Positions 1 to 6,597 are shown, counted from the stretch's first letter. The stretch: 6,815 nt of DNA from Bacteroidota bacterium (GCA_022564455.1 JADFLK010000120.1:1-6815); one strand, 5' to 3'. Program-made: numbers and translations. The notes: generated by a model not told the origin, from the sequence alone.

Positions 1-1227
1 GACGACCAGATGCCGGAAGCCGCACCCCTGGTCGTCGAAAGGGGCTTGGGCTGCCGGGTTTGGGACGTGGACGGCAACAGCTTCGTCGAGTACGGGATGG
101 GCCTGCGCGCCGTTACCCTCGGCCACGCCGAGCCTCGTGTAACCGCGGCCGCGATGCGCGCGCTGGAAGGCGGTACGAACTTCACCCGCCCCGCAGCCGT
201 CGAGTTGAGAGCCGCCGAGGCGTTCCTCGGGCTGATTGACGGCGCGGAGATGGTCAAGTTTTGTAAGGACGGCTCCAATGCCACGACCGCTGCCGCCAAG
301 TTGGCGCGGGCTGCCACGGGCCGAGACAAAATCGCCCTGTGTGCGTCACATCCGTTTCTCTCGCAGGACGACTGGTTCATCGGAGCCACTCCGATGGACG
401 CCGGGATTCCGCAGGCTGTGAAGGATCTCACGGTGCGTTTTCCGTACGGCGATGCCTCTGCTCTGGAGGCTCTGTTTGCTCTCCATCCGGACGAGATCGC
501 GTGTGTCATCATGGAGCCCGCTCGCGGGGTAGAGGACGCCACGCACTATCTCCTGGAAGTCCAGCGGATCTGTCGCGAGCACGGGGCGGTCCTTGTGTTC
601 GACGAGATGCTTACCGGGTTCCGGTGGCATCTCAAGGGCGCACAGCACCTCTACGGCGTCACGCCCGATCTCTCCACGTTCGGCAAAGCCATGGCGAACG
701 GCTTCTCCGTCTCCGCGCTGGCCGGCCGCCGGGACCTCATGGAGCGGGGCGGCCTTCGCACCGAACACGAGCGCGTATTCCTGCTTTCCGGAACGCACGG
801 CGCAGAGACGCACGGCCTCGCCGCCGCCATCGAAACCATGCGGATCTACGCCGAGGAAGACGTAGTCGGGAAGCTCTACCGGCAGGGCGCGCGCCTCCGC
901 GAGGGCATCAATCAGCACGTCAATCGTCTGGGGCTGAGCGAGCAGTTCGCCGTCCTCGGCCGCGACTGCAACCTGGTCTTCGCCACACGCGATGCAGACG
1001 GAGAGCCCTCGCAGCCCTTCCGTACGCTCTTCCTGCAGGAACTCATCCGCCGAGGCATCCTCGCTCCATCGTTCGTGGTCTCCGCTGCGCACGACAACGA
1101 TGCCATCGACCAGACTATCGAAGCCGTCGGCGAGGCCCTCGAAGTCTATCGCAATGCACTGGATGGAGACATCATGCAATTTCTCTCTGGACGGCCCGTG
1201 AAACCTGTTTTTCGGCGGCATGTGTAG
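1..1227 (+). CDS. Glutamate-1-semialdehyde 2,1-aminomutase-like class III aminotransferase, 5' partial
   Basis: This is a PLP-dependent fold-type I enzyme of the class III aminotransferase/HemL family. The frame is open to the left edge (D-D-Q precede the ATG at 10). Family members normally have about 30-40 more residues before the segment GCRVWDVDGNSFVEYG, so the ATG at 10 is probably internal and the gene starts outside the window. Counting from that ATG, GSNATTAAAKLARA looks like the phosphate-binding region, D198 in FDEMLTGFRW is the Asp that pairs with the PLP pyridine nitrogen, and K226 in STFGKAMANGFS is the Schiff-base lysine. All key residues are present. Because it is followed by a sugar nucleotidyltransferase and a deacetylase, a role in making an amino-sugar or amino-acyl part of a surface glycan is more likely than haem synthesis, but the substrate cannot be read from sequence. 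A true HemL moved into this locus is the alternative. The family call is firm; the role is inferred. Confidence 0.9.
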   Translation, partial: DDQMPEAAPLVVERGLGCRVWDVDGNSFVEYGMGLRAVTLGHAEPRVTAAAMRALEGGTNFTRPAAVELRAAEAFLGLIDGAEMVKFCKDGSNATTAAAKLARAATGRDKIALCASHPFLSQDDWFIGATPMDAGIPQAVKDLTVRFPYGDASALEALFALHPDEIACVIMEPARGVEDATHYLLEVQRICREHGAVLVFDEMLTGFRWHLKGAQHLYGVTPDLSTFGKAMANGFSVSALAGRRDLMERGGLRTEHERVFLLSGTHGAETHGLAAAIETMRIYAEEDVVGKLYRQGARLREGINQHVNRLGLSEQFAVLGRDCNLVFATRDADGEPSQPFRTLFLQELIRRGILAPSFVVSAAHDNDAIDQTIEAVGEALEVYRNALDGDIMQFLSGRPVKPVFRRHV

Positions 1228-1262
1228 CTTCGTGTCTTGAAGCAAGCCATCTGTTTGACGAT

Positions 1263-1275
1263 ACCCGAATCGGGT
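1263..1275. repeat. Short inverted repeat between the aminotransferase and cytidylyltransferase genes
   Basis: ACCCGA-A-TCGGGT is a perfect 6-base inverted repeat around one central base, in the 79-base gap between the two genes. TTTGACG lies just upstream (1254-1260) and TACTTTAC downstream (1282-1289). These loosely resemble the TTTG and TAnnTTTG elements of Bacteroidota-type promoters, so the repeat could be an operator within a promoter spacer. The match is weak and no T-tract makes it a convincing terminator. The dyad is seen; its function is speculative. Confidence 0.25.
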
Positions 1276-1306
1276 TTCCCCTACTTTACCTTTCTCACTA
1301 CCTCAA

Positions 1307-2140
1307 ATGAAAGTTGTCCTGTTTTGCGGAGGAGAGGGGATGCGAATCCGAGACCACGCGTGTTCCATCCCCAAGCCGATGGTGCACATCGGCTACCGGC
1401 CCATTTTGTGGCACGTGATGAAGTACTACGCGCACTACGGCCACAAGGACTTCATCCTGTGCCTCGGCCACGGTGCCGATCATATCAAGGACTACTTCGT
1501 CAACTACGACGAAACCGTTTCAAACGATTTTGTGATGACGAACGGCGGGGAGGTGGACCTTCTCACCTCCGACATCCACGATTGGCGCATCACGTTTGTG
1601 GACACCGGGCATGAGGCTTGCGTTGGGGAGCGTCTGATGGCCGTCAGGCCCTTCCTTGAGGACGAGGAGGTGTTTCTTGCCAACTACGCAGACGGTGTAT
1701 CGGATGCGCCGCTGGACGACATGATCCGCTTTCATCAGGAGAACGGAAAGGCAGTGGTTTTTGTGGGTGTGGGGCCCAACTACACGAGCCACGTCATCCA
1801 AGCGGCCGACGATGGCACCGTTATCACCGTTAAGCACGTCACTGAGATGGGCATGCGCATCAACGGCGGTTTCTTTGTGATGAGCACACGCGTGTTCGAT
1901 TACATAAAGGAAGGCGAAGACCTGCTGAACGAACCCTTTCAGCGCATGGTCGCCGCCGGCGACCTGTCGGCGTATATACACGACGGCTTTTGGGCGTGCA
2001 TGGACACCTTCAAGGAGAAGCGGATGCTCGACGACATCTACAAGACGGGCGACGCTCCGTGGGAGATTTGGAACCGGGAGGCTAACGCCGCTGGGGATGG
2101 AGTGACAGGTACCAAACCACGCGTGGACGCGTCCTCGTAA
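1307..2140 (+). CDS. Glucose-1-phosphate cytidylyltransferase-like sugar nucleotidyltransferase (RfbF family)
   Basis: The 277-residue product belongs to the RfbF-type nucleotidyltransferases, which use CTP and alpha-D-glucose 1-phosphate to make CDP-glucose, precursor of CDP-3,6-dideoxyhexoses. The N-terminal nucleotide-binding loop is GGEGMRI (residues 8-14), followed by PKPMVHIG (22-29). The metal-binding region NYADGVSD has D129 and D133. INGGFF (185-190), GFWACMDT (227-234) and the near-terminal PWEIW (251-255) are RfbF hallmarks that separate it from RmlA and GalU. The family's usual loop is GGLGTRLSEET, so the nucleotide loop here is divergent and the true nucleotide or sugar may differ. 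The ATG at 1307 is chosen because it begins directly at the conserved MKVVLFCGG strand. No Shine-Dalgarno sequence precedes it. It follows the aminotransferase by 79 bases, and its TAA shares a base with the next ATG. CDP-glucose 4,6-dehydratase, the usual partner, is not in the window. Confidence 0.9.
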   Translation: MKVVLFCGGEGMRIRDHACSIPKPMVHIGYRPILWHVMKYYAHYGHKDFILCLGHGADHIKDYFVNYDETVSNDFVMTNGGEVDLLTSDIHDWRITFVDTGHEACVGERLMAVRPFLEDEEVFLANYADGVSDAPLDDMIRFHQENGKAVVFVGVGPNYTSHVIQAADDGTVITVKHVTEMGMRINGGFFVMSTRVFDYIKEGEDLLNEPFQRMVAAGDLSAYIHDGFWACMDTFKEKRMLDDIYKTGDAPWEIWNREANAAGDGVTGTKPRVDASS

Positions 2141-2799
2141 TGCTGGGATTGTCCGACGAACTGGGGAGGTCGCCCGATACGCCGTTACGCGTGCTGGCTC
2201 TGGGCGCCCACGCCGACGACATCGAGATCGGGTGTGGTGGGACCGTGCTACGGCTGATTTCCGAGCGGCCGCATATGGACGTTCACTGGGCTGTGCTTTC
2301 TGGTGGGGGAACGCCTCGGGAGGACGAAGCACTGGCCTCGGCCAACGGTTTTCTCGCCGATGCACAACAGTTACACGTTTCTGTTGCGTCGTTTCGAGAT
2401 GGGCACTTCCCCTTTAAGGGGTCAGTTATAAAAGATTACATCGAGGATAACTTTAAGTCGGTCGATCCGCATTTGGTCCTCACGCACGCTCGTGAGGATC
2501 GCCATCAGGACCACAGGCTCGTCTCCGATCTCGCATGGAATACGTTTCGGGGGAAGGCCGTGATTGCTGAGTTCGAGATACCCAAGTGGGACGGCGACCT
2601 CGGCCGCCCCAACGCTTACGTGCAGCTAGACGCGGCCACCGCCGGCCGCAAGGTGGCCTTGCTGATGGAGCACTTTGCGAGCCAGCACGACAAGCCGTGG
2701 TACGACGCCGAGACCTTCCGGGGACTGCTGCGCCTGCGCGGTGTAGCAGCCGCATGTAAATACGCGGAGGCCTTCACATGCCGCAAGCTCGTCTGGTGA
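2140..2799 (+). CDS. PIG-L/LmbE-family zinc-dependent N-deacetylase
   Basis: The 219-residue product is a PIG-L/LmbE-like deacetylase. Characterised members remove an N-acyl group from GlcNAc-type sugars, as in GlcNAc-PI, mycothiol and bacillithiol synthesis, using a zinc-bound water. The first metal motif is GAHADDIEIGCGG (residues 22-34), giving H24, D26 and D27. The second is HQDH (122-125), with H122 and H125. The usual first motif is AHPDD, and here alanine replaces the proline. The length is normal for the family. Its ATG overlaps the cytidylyltransferase stop (TAATG), so the two are probably translationally coupled, and it overlaps the next gene by 22 bases. It likely acts in the cytoplasm on a sugar intermediate of the polysaccharide pathway; it has no signal peptide. 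The substrate, whether free, nucleotide-linked or lipid-linked sugar, is unknown. The stretch 2410-2460 is locally AT-richer than the rest of the gene. Confidence 0.88.
   Translation: MLGLSDELGRSPDTPLRVLALGAHADDIEIGCGGTVLRLISERPHMDVHWAVLSGGGTPREDEALASANGFLADAQQLHVSVASFRDGHFPFKGSVIKDYIEDNFKSVDPHLVLTHAREDRHQDHRLVSDLAWNTFRGKAVIAEFEIPKWDGDLGRPNAYVQLDAATAGRKVALLMEHFASQHDKPWYDAETFRGLLRLRGVAAACKYAEAFTCRKLVW
2766..2770 (+). promoter_or_regulatory. Likely ribosome binding site for the beta-helix lipoprotein gene
   Basis: GGAGG ends 7 bases before the ATG at 2778 and lies inside the end of the deacetylase gene. It supports that ATG as the lipoprotein start. It stands out because the other starts in the window lack such a sequence, although a chance match in coding DNA is possible. 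Confidence 0.4.
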
Positions 2800-4658
2800 G
2801 GCTTCCCTTCGTTTTTAGTCTTGCAGTAGTGCTGCTTGGCGGATGCAACGCTGAGGGCACGTCAGTCGCGGTTGAGGAGACGGCATCACCCCCCATCAGC
2901 GTCCGGTCCTCCTTTCGTACGGAGAGGGCTTTAGAAACTGCCTGTCCGGCGGGCCGTTGGCCGGACGCCGCAGGTGCGTGTGTTCCGGTGGAAGAAGCGT
3001 TCATTGCCGAAGGCGGCCATACGTACTGGGTCGACCAGCAGCATGGCTTGGCCAACGACCGCAATCCAGGCACGCGAGAACGGCCCTGGCGAACCATCAG
3101 CCGTGCATCAACAGTGCTCGGCCCCGGCGATGCGGTGATTGTGCAAGCCGGTACCTACCGCGAAGCCATCACGCCGCGCATTGGCGGGAGTGGATCGGAT
3201 CGGCGCATTACCTACGCCGCTGCCCCCGGAGCCGAGGTCATCGTGTCCGGCGCCGATGTAACTGCACCGGAAGAGTGGATTCGTGACGGCAATGCGTGGC
3301 GCCGAGTGTGGACGGGGCCTGAACTGCCCGCGTACAGCAGCGACCCGGTACTGCGCCGCGAAATGGTTGTGGTAGGTGGTGAGGTTCTGCGGGCGGTTTT
3401 CCGTCGAGAGGATTTGGTCCCTGGAGCGTTCTTCGTCGAGGGCTCCGACACGGCCCAGCGAGCCGTCCTGGTACGGTTTCAAGGCGATGTGCCCCCAGCT
3501 GGTGCTGGGCTCATTGAAGTAGCTCATCGCACATTCCTCTTCCAACCGATGGGGGAGAACCCGTACCCCGAGTGCGGCGAAGCGGGTACGCCAGGATGGC
3601 TACGCATTGTTGGGTTTACCTTCCGCCACGCAGCAAACCGGGCGCAATGGGGCGCGTTCTGTGGAGGAAGTGAGGGCGCGCTCGTGGAGAACGTGACGGT
3701 AGAGTGGACGAACGGTGCCGGCGTAGATGGCTCCGGCCGGAATCACGTATTCCGCAACGTCGCCGCCAACTACAACGGCCAGATCGGCTTCGTGGCATCG
3801 TGTGAAAACTGCTTGTTCGAGGACTCTGAGGCCATCGGCAACAACTGGAAGGGCCACAACCCATTCTGGGAAGCGGGTGGCGGCAAATGGCACGACACCC
3901 ACCAGACCGTCTTTCGCCGACACTTTGCAGCAGACAACGGTGGCCCCGGTATCTGGCTCGACGGCAACAACACGCACAACACCATTGAGGGCAGCGTGGC
4001 CATCCGCAACGAGGTCGCGGGCATCATGCTCGAACTGGAAACGATGCACACGCTCGTCCAGCACAACTACATCGCCGATAACCGCTGGAGGGGCTACAGC
4101 GGTGCGGGCATCCTTTTGCAGGCGGCGTCGCACAACGCGCTCATCCACAACACCATCGTCCGCAATGAAGGCGGCGGTATCTGGCTTCGCCTCGACCCCC
4201 ATCGGCGCGCGGAGGACGGCCACAACATCCTCTACAACAATGTATTGCTTGGCAACGCCTGGACGGCCTCCGAGGAGGCCCGCGAAATCGTCGTTCATGG
4301 CCGCTCACTTGCGCACAGCCGAACCAACCGGCTCGAGGGCAACGTCTATGGCCGCCATGCAGTGAACGACCTTCGCACATCCACCTTTTTCTTTATACCG
4401 GATGATGCCAGGGAAGCTGATTTTCGGAGCGGGGATCTCAGCCGGTGGCAGCAGTTGATTCGTGGAGATAATGCAGCGCGTATCATCGATCCTCGTCCGG
4501 AGTGGATGGAGCCAGGTAGTTTGCCGGTTTCCATTCAAGGGGGAGCTGTTCCGGCCGCGAGGCTAGACGTGTTCGGCGCCCGGGCCGCGCAAAATCGTTT
4601 GTTTGGCAGCCCAGGAGCCAATGCTGAGCTGTTGCCGAGACGAGAGGTATCAATCTGA
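2778..4658 (+). CDS. Predicted lipoprotein with right-handed parallel beta-helix domain
   Basis: This 626-residue product is a secreted lipoprotein. It has a basic n-region (R5, R8), a hydrophobic core and the lipobox LGGC, with C23 as the predicted lipidated residue, so it should be anchored in a membrane and face the periplasm or cell surface. A low-complexity linker and a small C56-C68 cysteine pair follow. Residues 82-127 resemble a DUF1565-type beta-helix entry: a YWVD strand, then NPGT, PWRTI and GDAVIVQAGTYRE. Residues about 275-475 contain successive Asn/Gly-rich coils of parallel beta-helix type, such as GPGIWLDGNNTHNTIEG, AGIMLEL and GGGIWLRL. Such folds occur in polysaccharide lyases, C5-epimerases and other glycan-binding proteins. 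Here it may trim, epimerise or bind the exported polysaccharide, but no catalytic set could be assigned. The start inside the deacetylase gene implies translational coupling. The last 90 residues or so lack recognisable coils. Confidence 0.85.
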   Translation: MPQARLVRLPFVFSLAVVLLGGCNAEGTSVAVEETASPPISVRSSFRTERALETACPAGRWPDAAGACVPVEEAFIAEGGHTYWVDQQHGLANDRNPGTRERPWRTISRASTVLGPGDAVIVQAGTYREAITPRIGGSGSDRRITYAAAPGAEVIVSGADVTAPEEWIRDGNAWRRVWTGPELPAYSSDPVLRREMVVVGGEVLRAVFRREDLVPGAFFVEGSDTAQRAVLVRFQGDVPPAGAGLIEVAHRTFLFQPMGENPYPECGEAGTPGWLRIVGFTFRHAANRAQWGAFCGGSEGALVENVTVEWTNGAGVDGSGRNHVFRNVAANYNGQIGFVASCENCLFEDSEAIGNNWKGHNPFWEAGGGKWHDTHQTVFRRHFAADNGGPGIWLDGNNTHNTIEGSVAIRNEVAGIMLELETMHTLVQHNYIADNRWRGYSGAGILLQAASHNALIHNTIVRNEGGGIWLRLDPHRRAEDGHNILYNNVLLGNAWTASEEAREIVVHGRSLAHSRTNRLEGNVYGRHAVNDLRTSTFFFIPDDAREADFRSGDLSRWQQLIRGDNAARIIDPRPEWMEPGSLPVSIQGGAVPAARLDVFGARAAQNRLFGSPGANAELLPRREVSI

Positions 4659-4788
4659 GTCCCAGGTAGGAAAAGAGTCCGCTGGCCAGCGTATCGGAAC
4701 GGTAGCATTCCCTTTGACTTTTGCGAATACCCCGAACTGGGCGAGGCACGGTATCCGCCGAGTTGGGGATGAGCCCTTCCCCTCGCTG
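4659..4788 (+). other. Intergenic leader before the sugar-phosphate transferase gene
   Basis: These 130 bases separate the lipoprotein stop from the preferred transferase ATG. The transferase frame stays open through them, back to a TTG at 4603 and an ATG at 4621. The peptide this would add has no resemblance to the N-terminus of WbaP-type enzymes, and it would overlap the lipoprotein gene by up to 56 bases. I therefore treat the stretch as an untranslated leader. A TTTGACTTTTG element at 4713-4723 could be part of a promoter, but no matching -10 box was found. Confidence 0.5.
4730..4768 (+). promoter_or_regulatory. Imperfect hairpin in the leader of the transferase gene
   Basis: The arms are CCCC(4730-4733)/GGGG(4765-4768), AACT(4735-4738)/AGTT(4761-4764) and GGCG(4740-4743)/CGCC(4756-4759). 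G4734 is bulged, there is one G-G mismatch, and the loop is 12 bases. That makes 12 pairs ending 20 bases before the ATG at 4789. There is no T-run after it, so it is not a standard intrinsic terminator. It could attenuate, stabilise mRNA, or affect translation of the transferase. Pairing was done by eye. Confidence 0.35.
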
Positions 4789-6261
4789 ATGAACACTCAG
4801 ATTCTCGCCTCCGAGCAGCCGTTTTCGTACCGTCTGGCTCTTGCCAGGACACGCACGGCCTCGTTTGCTCGCCGTACCGTGGCCAACGCGTCTGCGCTGC
4901 TCGCCACGGAACTGGCCACGCTGGCAATCGCGCTACTCACGGCCGGATTTATTCGGCAGTGGGTGCTTGGCGAACCCAAGATGGTGCTCGGCGGCGCGTG
5001 GGTCGTCCTACCACTCTACGTGGGCGGGGCCGCGCTCGCCAAACTCATCCCCGGTTATGGCCTCGGCGCGGCCGAACAACTTCGGCGGTTGTTCTGGACG
5101 TTGCTCTCGGTGTTTGGCCTCACGGTCATCAGCATCTGGCTCGCCGGGCCGGATGTGGACCCCAGCCACACGAGCAGTCGTCTGACCGTGGGTTTGGCTG
5201 GGTTTATCAGCATTCTTACCGTGCCTCTGGCGCGTACGTTCGTCAAAGCTGAGCTGGTTCGCATGGATGCCTGGGGGGTACCGGCCGTGGTGTACGGAGC
5301 CGGCCGGACAGGCGCGAAAGTTGTCCGCCAGTTGCAGGAAGAACGCGGGATGGGCTATGTGCCGGTTGCCGTATTCGATGACGACCGGAGTCGCTGGGGA
5401 GAGTTCCTGGATACCGTGCCCATCGTAGGTGGAACGGATCGGGTGACTACCGAAGCGGCCATTGCGTTCCTCGCCATGCCGGGGGCCACGTCGGAACGCC
5501 AGATTGAACTGCTCGAAGGCCCGTTGACCTGCTACAGCACGGTTGTTGTCATCCCCGACTTATTCGATGCGCCATCACTGTGGGTAAAGCCACGCGATCT
5601 GGTTGGAGTACTGGGGTTGGAGATCACATCGAACCTCACACGTCCTCTTCCGCAAATACTGAAGCGGTTGATGGACCTGCTCGTTGCCGTTGGCACGGCT
5701 CCAGTTTGGATTCCGCTGGTTCTGCTCTCGGCTGGATTGGGCTGGTTAGAGGATAGAAAGAATCCGTTCTTCCGACAGGAACGCGTCGGAAAGGACGGCG
5801 AGATCTTCCGCACATGGAAACTGCGAACAATGGTCCACAATGCCGACGAGGTACTGAAGCTCGCGCTGGAAGCCGATCCGGACCTCCGCACAGAATGGGA
5901 TGCGTCCTTCAAGCTTGAAAAAGACCCGCGAATCACACGTATTGGCCGCTTTCTCCGCAAAACCTCGCTTGACGAACTTCCGCAACTTATCAATGTATTG
6001 CGTGGTGAGATGAGCCTGGTAGGGCCAAGGCCGTTACCGCAGTACCATCAGTTTGAACTCTGCGGGCGCGTTCGTGAGTTGCGCGAGCGTGTTCGGCCGG
6101 GCATTACCGGCCTCTGGCAGGTATCCGGCCGCAGCGACGCGGGCATGATCGGGATGGAGCGGTGGGATCCATACTACGTTCGCAATTGGTCGCTCTGGCT
6201 AGACTTTGTGATCCTGGTTCGCACGGCCAAGGTTGTGCTTCAGGGCTCGGGGGCCTACTAG
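4789..6261 (+). CDS. WbaP-like undecaprenyl-phosphate sugar-1-phosphate transferase (polyprenyl glycosylphosphotransferase)
   Basis: This membrane enzyme moves a sugar 1-phosphate (galactose or glucose in characterised relatives) from its UDP form to undecaprenyl phosphate, the first step of repeat-unit synthesis. From ATG 4789 it has 490 residues. Four hydrophobic spans lie at about 35-55, 65-87, 101-119 and 132-148, and IPGYGLGAAEQLRR (87-100) matches a conserved WbaP-family element. A Rossmann-like domain follows, with YGAGRTG (169-175). The catalytic half begins with a membrane segment from about 293. It carries KLRTM (344-348), the catalytic pair D395-E396 in DELPQL, LVGPRP (410-415) and RPGITGLWQVSGRS (436-449), and ends in GSGAY, typical of the family. 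ATG 4789 is preferred to TTG 4603 because the longer form overlaps the upstream gene and adds an unconserved peptide. Sugar specificity cannot be read from sequence. It is the last gene of the cluster in this window. Confidence 0.93.
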   Translation: MNTQILASEQPFSYRLALARTRTASFARRTVANASALLATELATLAIALLTAGFIRQWVLGEPKMVLGGAWVVLPLYVGGAALAKLIPGYGLGAAEQLRRLFWTLLSVFGLTVISIWLAGPDVDPSHTSSRLTVGLAGFISILTVPLARTFVKAELVRMDAWGVPAVVYGAGRTGAKVVRQLQEERGMGYVPVAVFDDDRSRWGEFLDTVPIVGGTDRVTTEAAIAFLAMPGATSERQIELLEGPLTCYSTVVVIPDLFDAPSLWVKPRDLVGVLGLEITSNLTRPLPQILKRLMDLLVAVGTAPVWIPLVLLSAGLGWLEDRKNPFFRQERVGKDGEIFRTWKLRTMVHNADEVLKLALEADPDLRTEWDASFKLEKDPRITRIGRFLRKTSLDELPQLINVLRGEMSLVGPRPLPQYHQFELCGRVRELRERVRPGITGLWQVSGRSDAGMIGMERWDPYYVRNWSLWLDFVILVRTAKVVLQGSGAY

Positions 6262-6591
6262 GAGGCTGCTCGCCCTGATATAAGCATCACCCAGGTAACT
6301 TGATTTCCGGGGAATCGGGGTGGGGCCGGTAATCAAGGCCGTATAGCCAACAGCTTGCACGACGCATGCGTCCTCGATTGCTGCAGTAATAGCCTCGGCA
6401 CTTTCCCGTGGCCTCTCCGGCGTAGACTCGCGAGTGCGAATTTTGATGAGCTCGCGTTTAGAGAACGCCTGCCGGATTGAGTCGGCGAGCGCTTCCGTCA
6501 CGCCTTCCTTGCCAACGTGAGTAAGCGGATTCAACTTGTGGCCCAGGCCCCGCAGATAGGCGCGTTGTTTGGATGTGAGGGGAGGAGACAA
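6199..6591 (-). CDS. yhbY: YhbY-type CRM-domain RNA-binding protein, C-terminus apparently frameshifted
   Basis: The product is a small CRM-domain protein of the YhbY family, which binds pre-50S ribosomal particles and takes part in ribosome assembly. Residues 6-13 (TSKQRAYL), the HVGKEGVTEAL segment (GKEG takes the place of a GxxG-type RNA-binding loop) and RELIKIR match the family. The frame as it stands runs 130 residues, against about 97 for the E. coli protein, and its end overlaps the transferase gene by 63 bases. After VGYTALI the expected ending appears in the -1 frame as YRPHPDSPEIKLPG and a stop at 6289-6287, so the ancestral protein was about 101 residues and one base seems to be lost. 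There is no ATG in frame. TTG 6591 is the best start, with CTG 6597 possible. It lies 6 bases after the upstream SRPBCC stop, so the two are probably co-transcribed. Confidence 0.85.
   Translation of the reverse strand: MSPPLTSKQRAYLRGLGHKLNPLTHVGKEGVTEALADSIRQAFSKRELIKIRTRESTPERPRESAEAITAAIEDACVVQAVGYTALITGPTPIPRKSSYLGDAYIRASSLLVGPRALKHNLGRANQDHKV
6287..6333 (-). other. Displaced C-terminal codons of yhbY after an apparent one-base deletion
   Basis: Read in the frame that re-uses the last T of the ATT codon near 6331, the - strand gives YRPHPDSPEIKLPG and then TGA at 6289-6287. This resembles the normal YhbY ending (the E. coli protein ends in KISLPR). One extra T, making the run TTT instead of TT, would join it to the upstream frame as ALIYRPHPD. 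With that repair yhbY would stop 25 bases from the transferase stop instead of overlapping it. No classic slippery heptamer is seen, so a mutation or sequencing error is likelier than programmed frameshifting. Confidence 0.75.
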
Positions 6592-6597
6592 GAGCAG

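Noticed and set aside
346..1245. Long - strand open frame of 299 codons opposite the aminotransferase
   Set aside because: It matches no family I recognise and lies wholly opposite a gene with all catalytic residues. Long antisense frames are common in GC-rich DNA.
339..1310. + strand frame of 323 codons overlapping the aminotransferase
   Set aside because: The translation is Arg/Ser/His-rich with no domain pattern, typical of a shifted frame in GC-rich coding DNA.
1520..2365. Long - strand open frame of 281 codons opposite the cytidylyltransferase and deacetylase
   Set aside because: It spans two well-supported genes and its translation has no recognisable domain; it is a shadow frame.
2409..2421. 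Palindrome CCCCTTTAAGGGG with a nearby TATAAA-like run
   Set aside because: It lies inside the conserved deacetylase coding sequence, the loop is too tight for a hairpin, and no matching -35 element was found.
4603..4788. N-terminal extension of the transferase from TTG 4603 or ATG 4621
   Set aside because: It overlaps the lipoprotein gene, adds a peptide unlike WbaP N-termini and contains the hairpin; ATG 4789 gives the expected protein.
6199..6286. Genuine long C-terminal extension of YhbY
   Set aside because: The extension is antisense to the conserved end of the transferase and matches nothing, while the canonical ending is found intact in the neighbouring frame.
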